Source: Rhizoctonia solani (lineage: Eukaryota > Basidiomycota > Agaricomycetes > Cantharellales > Ceratobasidiaceae). Taken from it: a stretch of 64,000 bases of DNA. The translations under genes were made by a program, and so were the position numbers. The stretch covers positions 2,976,001 to 3,040,000 of the forward strand of contig NC_057370.1 in assembly GCF_016906535.1 (NCBI RefSeq), read 5' to 3'. A model generated the notes under the pieces. That model ran no database searches and was not told the origin of the DNA. It saw only the letters and a list, made by a program, of their open reading frames with translations. Numbering within the stretch: position 1 is the stretch's first letter; every line of letters begins with the position of its first letter. Of this stretch, positions 22,109 to 34,309 are shown piece by piece.

Positions 22109-22720
22109 GCAAGTTTTCGTCATGGCCGTTTACGACCTATTTTTTTACGCTTGGTTTCGGGCTCCATTTTTCGGGCATAGTTGATCCTCGGTCGTTGACA
22201 CATATATTTGAGACTCGCAGCACATATTTTATTGATTTTATGCATCCCTAGAATTGTTGTTTGTTTAGAAAGACTCGATGTCTACTGTAATACGGTTGAA
22301 ATGTACCGCAATCCCTCTCGCATTAAATATTGTATATAGCAATCCCAAAGCGAAGAAAAAAAGTCTATTTGTTGCAGATAAGAGCGTCCGGATATAGTCA
22401 GTAAGGGGCTCAAGAGAAGTCTATGTAGACTCTGTTATCGTTGTGTGTTCACCTTGTTTGTAAGTCATGGACCTTGAGCAATTTAGACTTACAACACCCC
22501 TAGGCATGCAAGGTTCGTAGTCTAACTCTATCACCCGCTGCCTCGGCCTGCAGAATGGTTGATGTGATTATCAATGGCACTGGGGCTGAAATTGTCCGAA
22601 GTTTGATTACATCCTTCGAAACGAAAGGCGAACGTGTGACGATAGGTTTGGACAATCAATATTGGCTGTGATTGATTAATTCAATTCACTCTACATGCTG
22701 GTTGGTTACATTGCACTCCT
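22109..22720. other. intergenic region between convergent MFS and SDR genes
   Basis: AT-rich 3' flanks; TTGTATATAGCAA near 22330 and several AATAAA-like signals are compatible with 3'-end formation. No gene seen. Confidence 0.4.
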
Positions 22721-23840
22721 TTACTCCTTTCTCCTGAACTCCTTCACCTCATCGCTCTGCCAGTCGACAAAAGTTCCGGAAGCTCCGGCTTAGCTCCAAC
22801 CGATAGTCCGGCAATGACGTGACCTGTATCCTCTGGCTTGACAAGTTGCGACTCAGAATGGAGTGCGATGAAACCTCTTATGTTCTTCCGCTTTCATTGA
22901 AGCGTTGCCTATGAACGAGTTAGTACTTCAATATAATAATACCGCTCCTTTCACACTCACCTCTCGCTCTGATTACCGATTGCATCTGCATCATTGGTAA
23001 ATTTTCTAGTCAATCACTTGCGCGCAGCTAATGGAAACTTTTTTTTTTTTTTACCTCGGTATCGACCACCCCGGGGCGGACGGCAACGATACAATGTCTT
23101 TCTCTTCGTTGGCCAATGTTCTGCAGGCATATACTCATTTGAGTCACGGGTAAACAATAGCATTAGGAACGTGCGTTACCTAGCGAGAGAATTCATCGCA
23201 GCTTTTGAAGCATTATAAGGGCCCCATCCGGCAATTCCTCCAGTGGCAGCTCCCGAACTGGTAAGACATACATCAAAACCAAGAGTATAAGCAGTGGCTC
23301 AGGCTGAACTCACCTGACAAAAATCACACGACCATGGCTTTCCCTTAAAAGAGGGAGTCCTGCCTTGATGAGGTGAAGAAGAGAGAACAAATTAATGTCA
23401 AACATGGACTTCCAACCCTCGACGCTGGATTCTGGTGAATCTATGCGGCCAAGAGGTTCCAGAGTTCCCGCATTGAGAATAAGTCCATCTAGGCGACCGA
23501 ACTTTGATTTGGCGATATCAACAGCAGAAAGCGCAGATTGTTCTTTGGTACTGTAGCCAGTACCTATTTAAAAGTGTCATTTATACAAGGGATATGCGGG
23601 ACGTACACATCTCCTTCGAGAGGTGCCAAACTATCTTGGTGCTCGGATACAAGCGCGGATAATTCGGGGCTTCTTGTACGAGATAGGGTGACCACCCTAG
23701 CCTTGTAGGACTTGAGCAAGGCGCCAACAACTGCAAGCCCAATTCCGCTAGCCTTAGGTGAGTACTAGCTCTGATATTAGTCGCAGGCACTCCTACCGAG
23801 ATGCGCCGGTGACTATAATAACAGGGGAAGTAGTTGCCAT
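22721..23840 (-). CDS. short-chain dehydrogenase/reductase (classical SDR), frame broken
   Basis: NAD(P)-dependent oxidoreductase with a Rossmann fold. It begins MATTSPVIIVTGASRG (T-G-x3-G-x-G cofactor loop, split by an intron), then GIGLAVVGALLKSYKARVVT, KFGRLDGLILNAGTLEP (N-A-G motif), VIFVSSGAATGG (catalytic Ser), and WGPYNASKAAMNSLAR (Y-x3-K). The C-terminal part includes RPGVVDTE and HSESQLVKPEDTGHVIAGL. Three breaks interrupt the last exons: a missing base near 23087, an extra base in the A run 22871-22873, and a missing base near 22780. The family resembles fungal YIR035C/Irc24-type reductases; the substrate is unknown. Stop TAA lies at 22723-22721. Confidence 0.82.
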
Positions 23841-24036
23841 TGGTATGCTCAAGCAAATCTATCACAATAATTGAAGTTTTGTTGCGGAATGAGGGATTGT
23901 AGAGCTGATGCAAATGACTAGCGAGATTTGGGTTGTCAGTCATGTGCTAGTGCTGACAAATGCTTGGTGGGAGATGCCTCGGGGTTTGGTTATCACCGAA
24001 CCTCACATTGGCCACTGTCAGCAACGACGAACTATC

Positions 24037-24843
24037 ATGATAAACTACGTTCTCTTAGTCTCAAGACAGGGCAAGTGTGGAACTAAACTCTTCAAGTTTG
24101 CGGAAAAAAAGTAACGTAGGATTGGTGCAGGTAAAGTGAGGCTGGCGAAATGGTACTCTACCATGTCACCCAAGGTGAAGACCAAGATTGTCAAAGACGT
24201 CACTCAGCTTGTCCTGGCGCGACGAACACGAATGTGTAATTTTCTGGAATACAAGGGTATGTTAAACTAGATATTAAATCGACTACAGATGTCATATCAT
24301 GTTCGTCCTTCCAGATACCAAGGTAGTCTACCGACGCTACGCCTCGCTATTTTTCGTTTGTGGGATTAGTTCGGGAGATAATGAACTCGTTACCTTGGAA
24401 ATTATTCATCGCTATGTAGAGGTATTGGATCGATACTTTGGGAATGTGAGTGCGCCGATTTGGTGAACTCCTATGTGTCTGACGCGTACCCTTTGATCAG
24501 GTCTGCGAGCTAGATCTGTAAGACCCATAACATCTGCTCGTGAAAAATAGGTACTAATCTGTCTTGACAGGATTTTCAACTTTCAGAAAGCCTACGCAGT
24601 AAGTCAACTGTTATCAATGCATTACCCATCTTATGTATCCATAATAGATCCTGGACGAACTGATCATCGCAGGCGAACTCCAAGAGTCATCTAAAAAATC
24701 AGTTCTCCGAGTCGTAAGCGTTTCAAGATTTTGATACCAATAAACTTGTTTTACATCTATAATAGGTTGCCCAATCGGATTCTATTGAGGAGACTGAAAA
24801 TAGTGAGGACAGCCTGGCGCGACTGGGCTCTCGAAGTGGATAA
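24037..24843 (+). CDS. APS1: AP-1 clathrin adaptor complex sigma subunit
   Basis: Small chain of the AP-1 adaptor at the trans-Golgi and endosomes. It starts [20 protein letters not shown], continues [94 protein letters not shown] and [15 protein letters not shown], with a short acidic tail ([18 protein letters not shown]) and TAA at 24841. This matches the sigma-1 family along its whole length. The first intron (24071-24130) only keeps the frame if it begins with GC (CAG G|GCAAGT ... GTGCAG|GT AAA). All other introns are GT-AG and no frame break was found. Confidence 0.93.
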
Positions 24844-25134
24844 TCTAGATTATTTAATCGTTTCTTTCCCTTCCCTGTCTGTTCATTTCAATGCATTATT
24901 TATACCCAGTGAGCGATGCACTCAAAGATTCTGGTCTCTAAAGAGTCGGGATGGCTAAGTCTGTATGTGCTCCGTCTTTTTTTGGTAGTGATCGTTGACA
25001 TGGTCTCCAGGAGCAGCCTTGGATTAAATAGGAGGCCCGAGTCATAAAGTCGTAAATTAATGAACAAATTATACCGGAATTATTACATGAATGGTATACA
25101 ACGTCCCGAATGGAATACATAAGACCAGACGACT

Positions 25135-27090
25135 TTAGTCGCTCTTTTCGTTATCATCACTTTCGTCGTCAGCATCATCGCCTTCATCATCGGATCGATC
25201 GTCGTCGACCTTGTCCAGGTCGGGAGCAAAGATAGCCCTATTTAGGTAATCAGTACCGAATGTGATAGAATGCGAATTCGTTTGATCGGACTGACCTAAC
25301 AAGGATGCGCAAGATCAAGAAATACCAGAACAGGTTGACGAGTTGCAAGAGGAAGATGGGCAAGAAGACCAAGTACTTGGAGCTACGTTTTGGTTTTAGT
25401 GAACAGTTCGTAGGTATACAATCTTGATTGAAACTTACAACCAAGCCATGTACAGTTCATTGGCAATATCCATCCTCTTGTCCCTAAGCGGAACGGCATG
25501 AGTTCCGAAAACGGGTCATTAAACGAGCTTAACTTACGGAATGAGATCAAACTCGAACCAAACAGACCACAAGATTACAAGGTTGAGCCAATGACGGAGA
25601 TAACTAAGGAAGAAGTCGGTTACATGCATCAACTGCTATTCTATTCGAGCGCACTCACCTCCATACGACTGTGAACCACCCGAAAGATACGAACTTGGTC
25701 TTGTTCATCTTCAGATAGTTGAAGATCTTGGAGAGCTGGAATCATCATGCGTGAGTGAAGAAGCACAGGTTAGAAGAATAGACTTACTGCCAAGAAAACA
25801 TCGGAAACATCCATGGTAATAAAGACAGCATTACCAATCCAGGTCAAGTTGACAATATAGCTCGAGCTGATGAGGTAGATCGTGACAAGGTGGTGGATGA
25901 CGAGCTCTAAATAATCTTTGCGAGGCTTTTCGAGTCCGAGAACCAAGACCAACAACTGCTGAGTCCAGTAGGATGCTTGGAGCAAATAATAGGTCTTCAA
26001 CAAGGGCGTCATTCTCCAGTGAGGATATTCTGTTCGAGCCTGAGTTAGTCACCTTGCTCCGCGAAATATTGGCGTTGTTTTGTTCGTTCAAACTTACCGA
26101 GCCAGAAGTGCTCCGTTTTGAACCACCAGGTTGGCATTTGACTCATAACATAGAGGCCAAGAGAGCCGAATACTCCAAAGTATAGTACCGCATATCCTTG
26201 CTCAGCAAATCTACGGATGAAGGATCAACATGGATTCGCGCCTGAAATTTTATTCTGGGAATTACCTATCAAGCTTCGCTTCTTTACGAACACCAAGTCT
26301 CATTGCGATCGGCCGAATAATGTGAATGGTAACTGACTGCCTAACGAAGGAAAAGAATATTACGTAGTAGACCAAAAACGCCAGGTCCTTGAATTGATGA
26401 ATGAGCTTCAACAAACGGAGGAAATAGACCGAGGCATACTAACCAACCAGCCTTTACCATAGCGAGGATCAGAGGACTCGGAATCTGAGAGTCGATACGA
26501 GATGAATAATAATGGCGCAAACGGGTTGCTATACGGTTGTTCAAGAATGTATCGTGTGACAAGTTCAAAGTTACCATATAGGGCCAATGGGATGAGGAGG
26601 AGCTTGAATGAGGATTCTGCGAATGAAAGAAAAATCTTGAGAAAATGAAATTGGGATCCCCTACAAGAAATACGTACCAGGCTCCCGCATCCAACGCATG
26701 GATATGACGTCGTGCCAGAAGCCACTCGGCGCGGCACGAGAGGTCCCGGCGCCAGGGAGGTCCATTCCACGGCGTTTTTCGTTGCCGTATCGCAGTTTTG
26801 CATTATTGGCCAGCGAGTTAATGTTAGGACTGGAAGAAGGGGTAGGATCCGGAGTTCCTTCAGCCATTGCTCCTGCAATGTGATGGGACGGATCGTGTCT
26901 GAAACAAGCGGGGTTTAACTAAAGATATAGTAAAGGGCCAAAAAAAAACATACTCTATGCTGTCTAAAGCATCCTGGATGGAACTCGCTCGTGGCCGACC
27001 CCTATTTTTCGATACTCGCAAACGAGCAGACGAGTCGCTTTCAGCCATGTCTGAAGTGAGCGCGGAGCCTTGATAGTCGCCTTGATTCAA
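25135..27090 (-). CDS. LAG1: ceramide synthase (Lag1/Lac1 family, TLC domain)
   Basis: ER membrane acyl-CoA-dependent ceramide synthase that N-acylates sphingoid bases. The N-terminal cytosolic region is Ser-rich (SSARLRVSKNRGRPRASS) and continues across an intron as SIEHDPSHHIAGAMAEG. Several membrane helices follow (FKLLLIPLALYGNFELVTRY, DLAFLVYYVIFFSFVRQS, GYAVLYFGVFGSLGLYVMS). The Lag1 motif is clear: LVIHHLVTIYLISSSYIVN (the two catalytic His) and NAVFITMDVSDVFLA (the two Asp). Then HWLNLVILWSVWFEFDL and a helix LVFLPIFLLQLVNLFWYFL. The C-terminus is strongly acidic (DDRSDDEGDDADDESDDNEK), as is common in Lag1/Lac1, where CK2 sites are known. No frame break was seen. It is divergent from PSF2 (283 bp between starts). 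Confidence 0.93.
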
Positions 27091-27373
27091 GTTTGAGTGG
27101 GAGAGGTAAATCTGTTGCTCCAGGGGATGAGTAAGGTGTCAATGTGTGAGAACTGTATTTAAATAGCTCCTGAGCTCTTCGGTGACGGCGATGTTTTACT
27201 TGCTTACCGGATGCCCGCCGGGGTTCTCACGGCCACCGGCCGTATTTGTGTTTATTGTGCCATGATGAAGTCGATCCTCATGTCAGCAACGCGCATAGCC
27301 AAGTAGCCGGCTCTGACTCCCCAACCCACTTGATTTGGTCTGCCTTTGTTCATCTAATCGATATTACGGTGTA

Positions 27374-28222
27374 ATGGCATTACCACCCGCACTTTTACAT
27401 GGCACTAGTCCCCAAGAACTCGAGTTTGCCGCCTCGGAGGAGCTTGTCTCGATTGTTCCAACTATTTCAATGGAAAGGATACGATTGATGTCGGTACGCA
27501 AGCCTTGCATGAACTATAGTTCCTCTAACACGAACACAAGTCGCGTGGGCAGTAGGGTGTTTATGGGCCATTCAGGCCTCCAGCACGCACGAAAATACCT
27601 CTTTGGTTCGCCGCAAACCTCAAGCTGAAACGAAAATGTTACATTGTTCCTCCCGAATGGTTAAATGTCGGTACGTCGCGACATTTTTTTCATATATTCT
27701 TGTCGCTGAGTGTTGTGTAATACAGAATGGCTTCAAGAGAAACTAAGAGAAGAAACAACTCAAGACAGTTTCAGCAAGATGCCATTCCGGTATCTTGAAA
27801 TATCCAAGATACTTCTAGATGTGTAGGTCATCTCATTAGAGTGGTGAGTGCTCAACTCAACTGATCCAATAGGGCATACGAGGACATTCCCGGTTCCGAA
27901 AGGGTACGAAATCTTCTCAAAGATATCCGAGAAGCCAGGCAAGCGAAATTCCGTGTTGGCTTGGGGGAACTGGATCATATTCAATTATCGGTAAGTAATA
28001 GTGGCAGGCCTTTGTGGATCAAGAGCTGACACGCTCGTTTAGTTCCCCAACATCTGTGCTATGGAAATCAACGAACTTCGTCCGCTCTTTATCAAGGCGA
28101 TGGAAATCAAGGGCAAGCTATTTGCTGCACCCCTAGAGGGCGATGCTACGATGGCAGGCACAGCAGACGCCACGTTCGGCAGTGGTTGGGCGGATAGCAC
28201 CTTCGACATGGATACTAGTTAG
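27374..28222 (+). CDS. PSF2: DNA replication complex GINS subunit Psf2
   Basis: Second GINS subunit in this window. Exons give MALPPALLHGTSPQELEFAA, SEELVSIVPTISMERIRLMS, then (after an intron ending CAGTAG near 27554) GVYGPFRPPARTKIPLWFAA, LKLKRKCYIVPPEWLN, EWLQEKLREETTQDSFSKMP, FRYLEISKILLDV, a VRNLLKDIREARQAKFRVGL segment, FPNICAMEINELRPLFIKAM and an Ala/Gly/Asp-rich tail ending DMDTS. PFRPP, IPLWFA and the central RYLEISKILL are Psf2 hallmarks. Length (about 210 residues) fits fungal Psf2. All joins are GT-AG and in frame. The first Met at 27335 is also in frame, but 27374 matches the family start. Confidence 0.93.
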
Positions 28223-28365
28223 CAGTTTTTCATCTTTCACAATCACATCTAAGCCTCTATTGGTCGAAAGCGAAATCGATAGCAAGTAAACCCGTGTAAA
28301 AATACAAGCAAGGCAAAGTAGAGCAGGGTATATGTAAGAATAAATAGTGTCAACCACAGATCTGG

Positions 28366-30574
28366 TCATCGAGGGGAAGGTATCCGTCTACGTTCCCGGA
28401 CCCAGAACTTGACTAGATCCAAGGTCGCCACTGCATCCTCCAAGCTAGAATGGCCGAGATTCTCCCCGACATTATTTTGAATTAGTATTCCAAGGTGTTG
28501 TCTCGCACTTTATCCATCAGTCAGCGATTGCGTCTCCAAAACAGATAAGAATAAACTCACAGGTCTTTCAAGGCCCGGCGATAAGGCGGTCCAGATTGGT
28601 GAGGGAATAAGATGGCCGTATCCACCACATTCAGATGAACCATGCGTAATGCACGCATATCGTTCTCAAGTCTGTAGCAGCTTCATTAAGCCTATTTTGA
28701 TATAAAACTGGTATTCACACTCACGCATGTCCAATGAGAATAGTTTCTGGACCAATAAACTTGCGCATCTCCCGACGGACACCATCCAAGTCCAGTTGGG
28801 CTTCTTCCAATGACCTAATCCCAGAGAACCGAGTGTTGTAGTCCCTATTAGTAGTATAAAATTTAATTCTGGGAACATAACGCATTGTTAAAACGACTTA
28901 CAAGACCTCTACTCCAGGATCAAGTTTGATAAGTTTGTCATAGACACATTTTCCGGCACCATCGATGACCGAAACGCGCGCAATGCTCATACCAGCAGTT
29001 GTGTATATCATTTCACAGTCAAGTGCCGCAACGTCCAGTATGGCCGACCGGGGGGATTCATTCCCAAAGGCGGACGACTCTGAATAGGGGTGTCGAGCGT
29101 GCAGGAGGCCAAAGTCCTCCGGGTCCTTGAACACATGTGCTCCAACAACACAACCTGCTGAGCCGGTGGGGGACCCGCAACATCTATGAATCATCTCTCG
29201 TATACCTGGACCATTCATAGTTTGTCACAATGCAAGGACCTATTCATAGAACTACTTACCTCCTGACCTGTTCACATAAGGTTTTCCCCAATGATACGCA
29301 CACCGCTCAAATGAATGTCGCTCCTCTTCAGACTGAGGCGCATGAACCACAAATAGCGCCTGGCAACGTTCACACGTTGCTTGTCTACCCTCGTCACTGA
29401 CTCTTGTGCCGCCCGGGCCTTCTGGAACTTGTACCAGGTAGCCCCACTGTGTCAATTGCTCCCGAGAAAGGAGCGCACTCTGAAGCTGAGAACGCTTGAG
29501 GGTAGAATTCTTGGCAGCCTCAGCCTCAGCCTTGCGTGCGTCGATAGCCCCATTTGTTCCCACAGAGGGATGGTTGAGACGATCGGGTCTGGGGCGTTTC
29601 TTGATAACCCCGATGGCGTGGGCACCGTTCTGTACAGAGGTCATTGACTTGTATGCAGACGGTGGGTGTAGTATGCTCACATTTTTGTATGTTGTTCTTT
29701 GTGACCTGGCATATACCTCAGCCTCCTGTGCGATGGCGTGCTCTCCTGCCAGCGTAGCTGTCCGAGGTCCAGGTGGGATATCGCTATACAGCGTCTTGAA
29801 TGTCTATCGTGCACAATTAATAAAGCAAGACAATACTTTAATAACCGCATACCTCATAAATAACCGTTGCCATCCTCTGTCGCTCCTTCAGTGGGACGTT
29901 GGTATTGGCCGCGTTGATGTTAAGAATCGGGGCGCCGGTAGGTGATAATGAAGTCTTGATTGAGGCCACGTTTATGAAGTATGGGTCTATCAGTCGTAAT
30001 GCAAAGGTATGAGACATGGTGGTGCCATACCACAGACGGCGGTGCAGCTCGACGGACTGGACCCGGAGCTATTTTGGGGACTTTTGCAGGAGGAGAGGGG
30101 CTCGCCGTATGCGATGGTGCCTCGACGGGTCGCTTTGTAAGGGTCGGCTGCTGTGGATTGGCACTCGCTCGACCGGTTTGCGCCCGGGCCGCACTTGAGT
30201 TCGAGGGGGTGGGGCGGGTAGTCGAGGTTGAAGCGAGCGGCTGGACAGTAGGTACAGGCGGGTTTGATGGTCCGGAGGTATTGTTATTTGCTGCTGGAGC
30301 TGTCAGGGCTTTTGCTACCGCGTTGGATGGGATGGTCGAACGTATTGGTTTCCGTAGCGAGGTTGATCCGCCACTGTCGCTAGATACCAAACTGGCTTGA
30401 ACAGGCACGGCTAGATTTTGTACTGGCTCATGCGAGAACAGACACGGATTACGGTTGCATCGTTGGTCTGGGCATTCTATCGAATTCAAAAGAGAGATTA
30501 CTCTAATTTCGTTTTTCTTACTTGCCGCAAAGTCACTCACGGTTCGACTTGAACAATCCAGCTGGCCTGAACAT
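28366..30574 (-). CDS. REX3: RNA exonuclease of the REX3/REXO1 family (DEDDh)
   Basis: 3'-5' RNA exonuclease used in processing of snRNAs, RNase MRP RNA and similar RNAs. The start MFRPAGLFKSN splices to CPDQRCNRNPCLFSH, a CCCH-type zinc motif normal at the N-terminus of Rex proteins. A disordered Pro/Ser/Thr-rich linker follows. Next come two Cys motifs, ATCERCQALFVV and a CCGSPTGSAGC segment. The nuclease domain has AALDCEMIYTTAGMSIARVS (Exo I, D-x-E), DYNTRFSGIRSLEEAQ, TILIGHALENDMRALRM (Exo II, D) and HSSLEDAVATLDLVKFWV (Exo III, H and D). It ends RRRIPSPR with TGA at 28368-28366. No frame break was noticed. It is convergent with PSF2, with 143 bp between stops. Confidence 0.88.
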
Positions 30575-31909
30575 CTCATTCCTACACTAGTAGTTGCCTT
30601 TTGGGAGAGTTATGATGGTAAGGACCAACAGGAGAAGTAGCGCGTTTGCTGAATTGGTCCCGACACGCTCTACTAGCCACGTGGGGTTGATTGGTAATGA
30701 TCCCGAGGAATTCTGCAGATAGTCAATTGTCGGCGTATACGCATATGATTATCTTCTAATTGGTACCGAGCGATATGTCTCATAGCGCAAAACCTTTTCA
30801 AAAGCGATCTGCGCATTTCAGCCGATTCTCCTTGGAATTGGATTCTCCATGAAGCTTAAGCCATGTGCTAGTCCATAGTTCGCAACTGGTGATCTCAGGC
30901 TGGAATGTAACTACGGTCGCCTTGGTCGTCCTACAAATAAGCAACAAAATATAAAGAGACGAGACCTCTAGATCTTGTATTAGGCAGTTCTTAATAATGG
31001 CGTGGTACCCATTCTATATCAGTTTCGGAGCCCAGCCTATCACTCCATCAGAATCGAACATGATTCTGGCCGACCGCACTGTCCGTGAGTCTAGCCGGTG
31101 CTGGAAGAAGAGTAATAGCACCATTCAATCCGGAAGTGTGCTCATCTCATCGTATCATACCCAGTAACGATGGTAGTATCAAACATCAATTGAGATGACT
31201 GACAGCGCAGATGTACAAGCAATACTCGGGTGATCAACAATACTGGTTTCGCGTGAAACGTATTTTAACTAGAGCTGACATGACCGTGCAAGTAAGGTGT
31301 GTTAAATAAGAGATCGTACGGCTGGTTGATAGGGGTTTGGGCAGCGATCTAATCTGAAACGAGCCAGCCTAATCTTCATTAACAAAAACGTCGGACGTAT
31401 GTACAGTTCCTCACCAAAATAGATCGTCAGAGGTATCCATACCAAGATAACATCACCTATTGGTCCCTTTTCTGTATACACGCCTATCATATTTCAGCTA
31501 AAGGGCGTCCATCAAGTTTCAGGCTGAAAACATCATAGAAATATCTAACATTAGAAAATTCAGTCACACCACTTACGGTACGTGTAAGCGAGAGAGCTCT
31601 ATCCGTCGATTGAATAACGGTGGCTACTCGAGTGACTGTCCTTGCACCCCGGAACACATCTGAGCGTCGTGTAATACTTTAATATAGGTAGGCCGAGACA
31701 ACGTGATTACTCATTAAACATGGGCTAGCTCGGAACAAAAGGTATTCAAAAGGAGCGGTGAAAGACAATCCAAAAAAAACCGTGTCTCCCTTCTGTCATT
31801 ACATCAAAATTGGTATCCAAATCATCACTGCAAAAGGGTAAGGAAGGGCAGCACGGATCTAACAGATATGCTCACAATCATAATATAATATAAACTTGGG
31901 TCTCAAATA
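30575..31909. other. intergenic region, 1.3 kb
   Basis: No gene recognised. All frames are interrupted and the base composition is balanced to AT-rich. It should contain the REX3 promoter and the 3' region of the hydrolase gene. Confidence 0.4.
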
Positions 31910-33970
31910 TTAATTTTTGCCCTGCAGACCACCCAGCCAGTCGATAACACCCTTCAGGCCTTCGCTGCCAGCAACCAGAGCACTTCCATGACGGCCCTCA
32001 GGATCGAAACGCACACCCTTCCGAATACCATGGGAGCGTAAATACCGACGAACACGCTCGCCATCAATAATCGAATCCTTTCCTCCAATGAAAAACATGG
32101 AGCGCTTCGGGTCGCGTGCCCCCGGGATCTCTTCGAACCAAAGAGAGTTTGCGGACCACTAGATTTACCGTCGATCAAGAACCACGCAAAGTGATAGATC
32201 GTAGAGTCAGGCGCCACCCAAACCTTGGAACGTGCATAAACTACTTACGTCGAATTGACGTTGGATATGATTCGCGATACCAAGCTCTGTGCCAACAAAG
32301 TATCTCATTAGGACATCCAAACCCTGTTTAAGTGAATTAGTGACGCCATTCGTTGACCCTGGGCAGGAAGACCTACGTTGACCGGCCGCTTATAGACAAA
32401 GTTGTAGCATACATCCCCTTCCCAAAGGCAGAAAGTGACTGGGTCCACAAAACAGTTTCGTTGGAGCAGTTGAGGATAAGCCTTGAGCATCCACGCATGG
32501 GGTACACTTCCACTAAAGGCGTATTTCAGGAACATGCGCGGATGGAAAGGTGCACTAACTTACTTGGAGTGGCTGATAAACGTAACTCGACTCGAGCTTG
32601 GCTTATCGTCGGACTGTGCCCACCCAAGCTCTTCCAAAAGGCCACGAAGCGTGTCCACGAGCTCGGTCTTGTTGAGAGCGTCGAGGTGACCGGGGTGAAA
32701 GATTGCTTGGGAAATATGAGGCTGGAGCGGAACGAGCACCGGACGATTCGGGAATTCGCGAAGGATTTGACTGATAAACATAGAGTACTGAGCAGGTCCA
32801 ATTCCTAGTCCATGCATAAACACAATTGGCTCCTTTGCTTCATTCGTGGTCACCTCTGGTTGGCGCAAGAAGTACCTAAACAAAAGGATAAGGCTCTATT
32901 GTGTGCATTGATGTAGCATGTACTCACTCGAGTTTACCGAATTTTCCATGAACAACGCCGAATGTCCTTTTCAGATATGAACGATACACGAAATTGGCAA
33001 AACCGGTCAACGCATAAAACGCTGCAGGACGTCCAGTAATATCCAAAGGATCCAAAGTAAGTCGTAATGGAGATACAAGTTGGGAGGACGAAGCCGAAGA
33101 CTCGATTTCGGCAGCCGGTCGTAACTTGCTGCCTGCTCGCTTTCCAGCATATCAAGTGCTTCGTGCAAAACTAGTTCATTTGCCGGGCGTTGGATAGCAG
33201 TTTCGTAGGACGCATTGAAGCAGGACCAGGATAGCCAAGAAAGCATCGCTTCCCTCGAAATCAATGACCATTCAACCTTGTGAAACCTGTGCGAGCGCTT
33301 CAGACGGCAGTGCCAGTGCCCGAAAAAGAGAACGACTCACCAAGTGCGCAGCCTCTGCCTAAAGTCGACAGCACGCGGGTCGTCCCACTAGTTTGTCGAT
33401 GGACTCGGCCGGACTGCCGGGCCGTGTGCCTGCGGCATCGTCCTCGATATCATTGTCAGCGTCGGGGTGGGTGGCGCCAAGCCTGTTTGAAGGATACGAG
33501 TGAAGAGGTTTCGAAGGTGGTGTAGTTCATATTGAGGTAGCACTGAGGACTTTTTCCGCAGGTTTCTTGCGACTAGAGTGTGGTATATACAGAACAAGGT
33601 CTAGAGGGTGTGAGCTTAAAGTATTTCAGCCAGTACAATTAGCTTACCTCGACGGCACAATAAATAAATAATATCAATTCCCATTTGGTAAGAGACAACA
33701 GGGACCTGTTGCGAAAAGCCAACCAAGGGTAAAAATACTCAAGGGTGTGACAGCCCACACAGGGCCAACGATACAGAGCAAAATTGCGTAAAAAGACAGT
33801 TGTCGCTTGGGAAAGATTGTGGGTGTGTCAGAGACACATTCATTAGTGGCCGGGCCGTCATACTGGCGAGTCCGACTAGAATACAGCGAGAGCGTGGGGG
33901 GAAGGGGACAACAAAACCAGACTAGCCTCAACTTGAACACAGCAGAAGAGCGTTGCAAATTGGGAACCAT
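31910..33970 (-). CDS. alpha/beta-hydrolase with N-terminal membrane segments, frame broken
   Basis: The N-terminal exon (from 33970) has two hydrophobic stretches (LSFYAILLCIVGPVWAV and LSIFTLGWLFATG), followed by KWELILFIYCAVE and TLFCIYHTLVARNLRKK. The hydrolase domain reads EPIVFMHGLGIGPAQYSMF (HG oxyanion motif), PNRPVLVPLQPHISQ, then VTFISHSNGSVPHAWMLKAY across an intron (S-H-S-N-G, nucleophile Ser), MFFIGGKDSIIDGERVRRYL (strand with the acid residue) and EGRHGSALVAG (catalytic His region), ending GVIDWLGGLQGKN. Frame breaks are likely near 33475 and 33390, where DNDIEDDAAGTRPGSPAESI and WDDPRAVDFRQRLRTW lie in different frames. The substrate is unknown; lipid-type esters are plausible for a membrane-anchored member. 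Confidence 0.78.
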
Positions 33971-34309
33971 GTGAATGTCCCTGAGCTATGTCATCTGAGA
34001 TGAGCTCATGGAAGCTGGACGGCAAGATGTCCACGGCACTCGAGCTATTGCGCAGCTTGTTGGGTCACAAGACATTCAATGAGCTATACTCTTCACGTTG
34101 ACCGAGCTTTACATTATAGTTGATCAGGTCCTCCAAGCCCAGACTTTTCGCGTGTCACGTGATAGATCCAAGTATCAGATAAGATTGCCAGGATCCCGAA
34201 AGTGCCCGGATAAGCGCATCCCTGAATCTCCCACAGAATACAGAAAACTTCGTAGTCCTGTCAGTTTCGACCCAACCCCTTCTCCATCCAAATAAAAAAT
34301 CAGTTCAGG
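33971..34309. promoter_or_regulatory. divergent promoter region between hydrolase and IDH1
   Basis: 339 bp between two start codons. The last 60 bp before the IDH1 ATG are pyrimidine-rich (CCCAACCCCTTCTCCATCC), common in fungal promoters of strongly expressed genes. No TATA box was identified. Confidence 0.35.

Noticed and set aside
20650..22123. Minus-strand open frames over the MFS gene
   Set aside because: They are antisense to conserved transporter exons and have no family features.
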